Assembly (NCBI GenBank): GCA_964579575.1
Contig: CAZOGL010000005.1
Location: forward strand, 1-60,655
Source: CAVEFW01 sp964579575
GTDB lineage: Bacteria > Actinomycetota > Coriobacteriia > Coriobacteriales > Eggerthellaceae
Length of the DNA stretch: 60,655 nt
Direction of reading: 5' to 3'
Positions 59,404 to 60,655 of this stretch are shown here, one piece after another (position 1 is the stretch's first letter; each line of letters begins with the position of its first letter). The notes under the pieces were generated by a model. It was not told where the DNA came from. It worked only from the letters and a program-made list of their open reading frames with translations, and searched no databases. Position numbers and translations under genes: made by a program.

Positions 59404-60307
59404 CTGCCGGAATAACATCGCACGGGTTGAGATTCGCTTTGCGGAGAACGTTCAGCCTGTTTGCGTAATTTGCCCCGAAGGCAACCTTGCTGATGCGCTC
59501 TTTGCATGTTTTAATGCAAAACCTTGCGAAAGCGCAGATTGTGATGGTAGGGCGAGCGGGAATTCCATTGAAACAATGAATATTTCGCCATGCGAAGAGA
59601 TCGCCATCGCGTGCTCAAGGGGGAAATATTCCTTAATGGGGAAAACCGATGTTCCCCTCAAAGAGGCGCTCGGTCTTTTGGATGCCCGATTTGACGCAAT
59701 CATTAGGAATTCTGTGTGCCCCCAGCTTGCCAGTATGCACTCGTTTGGCCTTGTTACCGCAGATGGTGAAGGTGTTGCGATAATGGGTGTGTCTACAGCT
59801 GGTAAAACGACTTTGGGTATTGCATGCGCCCTTGCAGGGATGCGCCCATTGGGTGACGAGTTTGGCTTCCTCGATATGAGCGTGGGCAGATATTACCACG
59901 CCATGTATCCGCTTTGTGTTAGGGAGCACTCGTGGAAAGTGCTTGGAATCAAAAAACCGCAACCAACATGGGCCAGCTTGACGCCCTACGGCAACGAGAG
60001 CGACATGTTGCCCCTGAAATGGCTCGAGGCGTTTGGTGGGCTTGCTTTTTCGCAGGAGCATTCCGTGCCATTAGGATATGTGTTGTGCCCAGCTAGGTGT
60101 GACAAAGCTAAAGGAGTCACGATAGAAAGCCTTTCGGTGGCTGATTGGCCTTGTGAGATCCTTCCGTCGCTCGATGCCCCAATTCCTCGCGACCGCTTGT
60201 TCAAGTCGTTCGTTACTCTAATTTCGCGACAGCATATTCGCGTAGGGCGTGTTATCTACTCTGATGCCAATTTGGCTGCAGCGGCAATTGCCGACTGGGC
60301 TCGTTAG
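59387..60307 (+). CDS. HprK-like P-loop kinase
   Basis: 306 residues. The C-terminal half is similar to HPr kinase/phosphatase-like proteins: 'SMHSFGLVTADGEGVAIMG', P-loop 'GVSTAGKTT' (from G134, with K140), then 'GMRPLGDEFGFLD' where HprK proteins have the acidic catalytic segment, and 'YPLCVREHSWKVLG'. The N-terminal ~110 residues are less conserved. Such proteins phosphorylate peptides or proteins on serine; several accompany PqqD-like and NTP_transf_5 proteins. ATG 59387 (MSQALNCRNN) is preferred to TTG 59351 because the start then overlaps the small peptide gene by 17 nt in the style of the whole cluster. It is the last gene of the island before tRNA-Asn. Confidence 0.8.
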   Translation: MSQALNCRNNIARVEIRFAENVQPVCVICPEGNLADALFACFNAKPCESADCDGRASGNSIETMNISPCEEIAIACSRGKYSLMGKTDVPLKEALGLLDARFDAIIRNSVCPQLASMHSFGLVTADGEGVAIMGVSTAGKTTLGIACALAGMRPLGDEFGFLDMSVGRYYHAMYPLCVREHSWKVLGIKKPQPTWASLTPYGNESDMLPLKWLEAFGGLAFSQEHSVPLGYVLCPARCDKAKGVTIESLSVADWPCEILPSLDAPIPRDRLFKSFVTLISRQHIRVGRVIYSDANLAAAAIADWAR

Positions 60308-60363
60308 TTTTCCCTATAGGGGAACAGGGACAGAGTGGAGTACCCGCCGCGAAGGGATAAACG

Positions 60364-60500
60364 ATGCTGGCAAAGTTGGCAAGGCACGACAAGGCTGGTA
60401 AGGTTGGCAAGGCACGGCAAAGTTGGCAAGGACAACAAGGTTGGCAAGGCACGGTCCGGCAAGGCTGGCAATGGCGGCAAGGCCAGCGAGGCCCAGCCCG
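60364..60500. repeat. GGCAAGGCACGGCAAAGTTGGCAAG-type tandem repeats
   Basis: Short units GGCAAGGCACG, GGCAAAGTT, GGCAAGGTT and GGCAAGGCT recur with substitutions for about 135 bp between the kinase stop and the tRNA-Asn promoter. No gene is seen in this 295-bp spacer. Confidence 0.8.
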
Positions 60501-60531
60501 CTAAATTTTTCAATCACGGCAAAATAGGGTA

Positions 60532-60559
60532 TTGTCAAATTACCCCAAGCGTCTATAAT
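60532..60559 (+). promoter_or_regulatory. Predicted promoter of tRNA-Asn
   Basis: TTGTCA (60532-60537) and a perfect TATAAT (60554-60559) are spaced by 16 bp, 43 bp before the tRNA. Confidence 0.75.
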
Positions 60560-60602
60560 ACTTTCTTGCGCACTCGCAAGGGCGCGCCCCGAATTGGCAG
60601 AT

Positions 60603-60655
60603 TCCTCGGTAGCTCAACGGCAGAGCATCCGGCTGTTAACCGGAGGGTTGTAGGT
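60603..60655 (+). tRNA. tRNA-Asn (GUU), 3' end outside the window
   Basis: Acceptor 5' strand TCCTCGG, D arm 'AGCTCAACGGCAGAGC' and anticodon stem ATCCGG/CCGGAG-type with loop CTGTTAA carrying GTT. The sequence stops in the T arm. Confidence 0.92.

Noticed and set aside
60364..60500. Short minus-strand frames (L/A/P-rich) before tRNA-Asn
   Set aside because: They are translations of the GGCAAGG-type repeats and lack start signals.

Overview
The window looks like a draft-assembly scaffold from a GC-rich, anaerobic actinobacterium. The best fit is class Coriobacteriia, perhaps Eggerthellaceae. This is inferred from a Tat-targeted [NiFe] hydrogenase operon with a cytochrome b anchor, a giant Cna-B-type surface protein, the style of the SbcCD/Mfd/PriA/MetK/GltX proteins and general codon use; no rRNA is present to fix the taxon. 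Four runs of exactly 100 N occur. Three of them are flanked by identical 55-nt sequences, so they are contig overlaps rather than missing DNA. Only the gap at the end of metK hides unknown sequence.

Layout. 1-2.5 kb: start of a minus-strand gene (probably a transporter), then a two-component system and a YggU/DUF167 protein. 2.7-4.0 kb: tRNA-Asp and a secreted, AT-richer PI-PLC-like phospholipase. 4.5-17.5 kb: a ~4312-residue adhesin built of about 32 Cna-B-like modules, containing an exact 2028-bp tandem duplication. 17.7-24 kb: a HerA/DUF853 ATPase with three zinc ribbons, a patatin-like lipase, a candidate small RNA, a broken iron alcohol dehydrogenase and an orphan radical SAM/SPASM enzyme. 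24-34 kb: SbcD-SbcC, a HAD phosphatase, a large degenerate AAA-like protein, a MutY-like glycosylase without its FeS cluster and prephenate dehydratase. 34-39 kb: hydrogenase operon hyaA-hyaB-hyaC, a small membrane protein and hyaD. 39-54 kb: MFS transporter, Nth, Mfd, a hotdog thioesterase, GltX, a DUF1461 membrane protein, an ATP-grasp protein, MetK and PriA. 54-60.6 kb: an AT-richer island between an IS256-type transposase relic and tRNA-Asn.

The island is the most unusual part. It holds a nucleotidyltransferase of the NTP_transf_5 type, a single protein joining a PqqD-like domain to an internal Tat-like signal and a periplasmic-binding (BtuF/FecB-like) domain, a Cys-rich orphan, a membrane-anchored orphan, a 32-residue peptide and an HprK-like kinase overlapping that peptide. 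NTP_transf_5, PqqD-like and HprK-like proteins co-occur in peptide-modification loci, so this may be a new cell-surface branch of such systems.

A second theme runs through the window. Most intergenic spaces carry short tandem repeats (10-51 bp units). Each locus has its own sequence, and the repeats often abut a start or stop codon. They also intrude into coding regions (SbcD tail, AAA-like protein, patatin N-terminus). Replication slippage therefore seems an active source of variation here.
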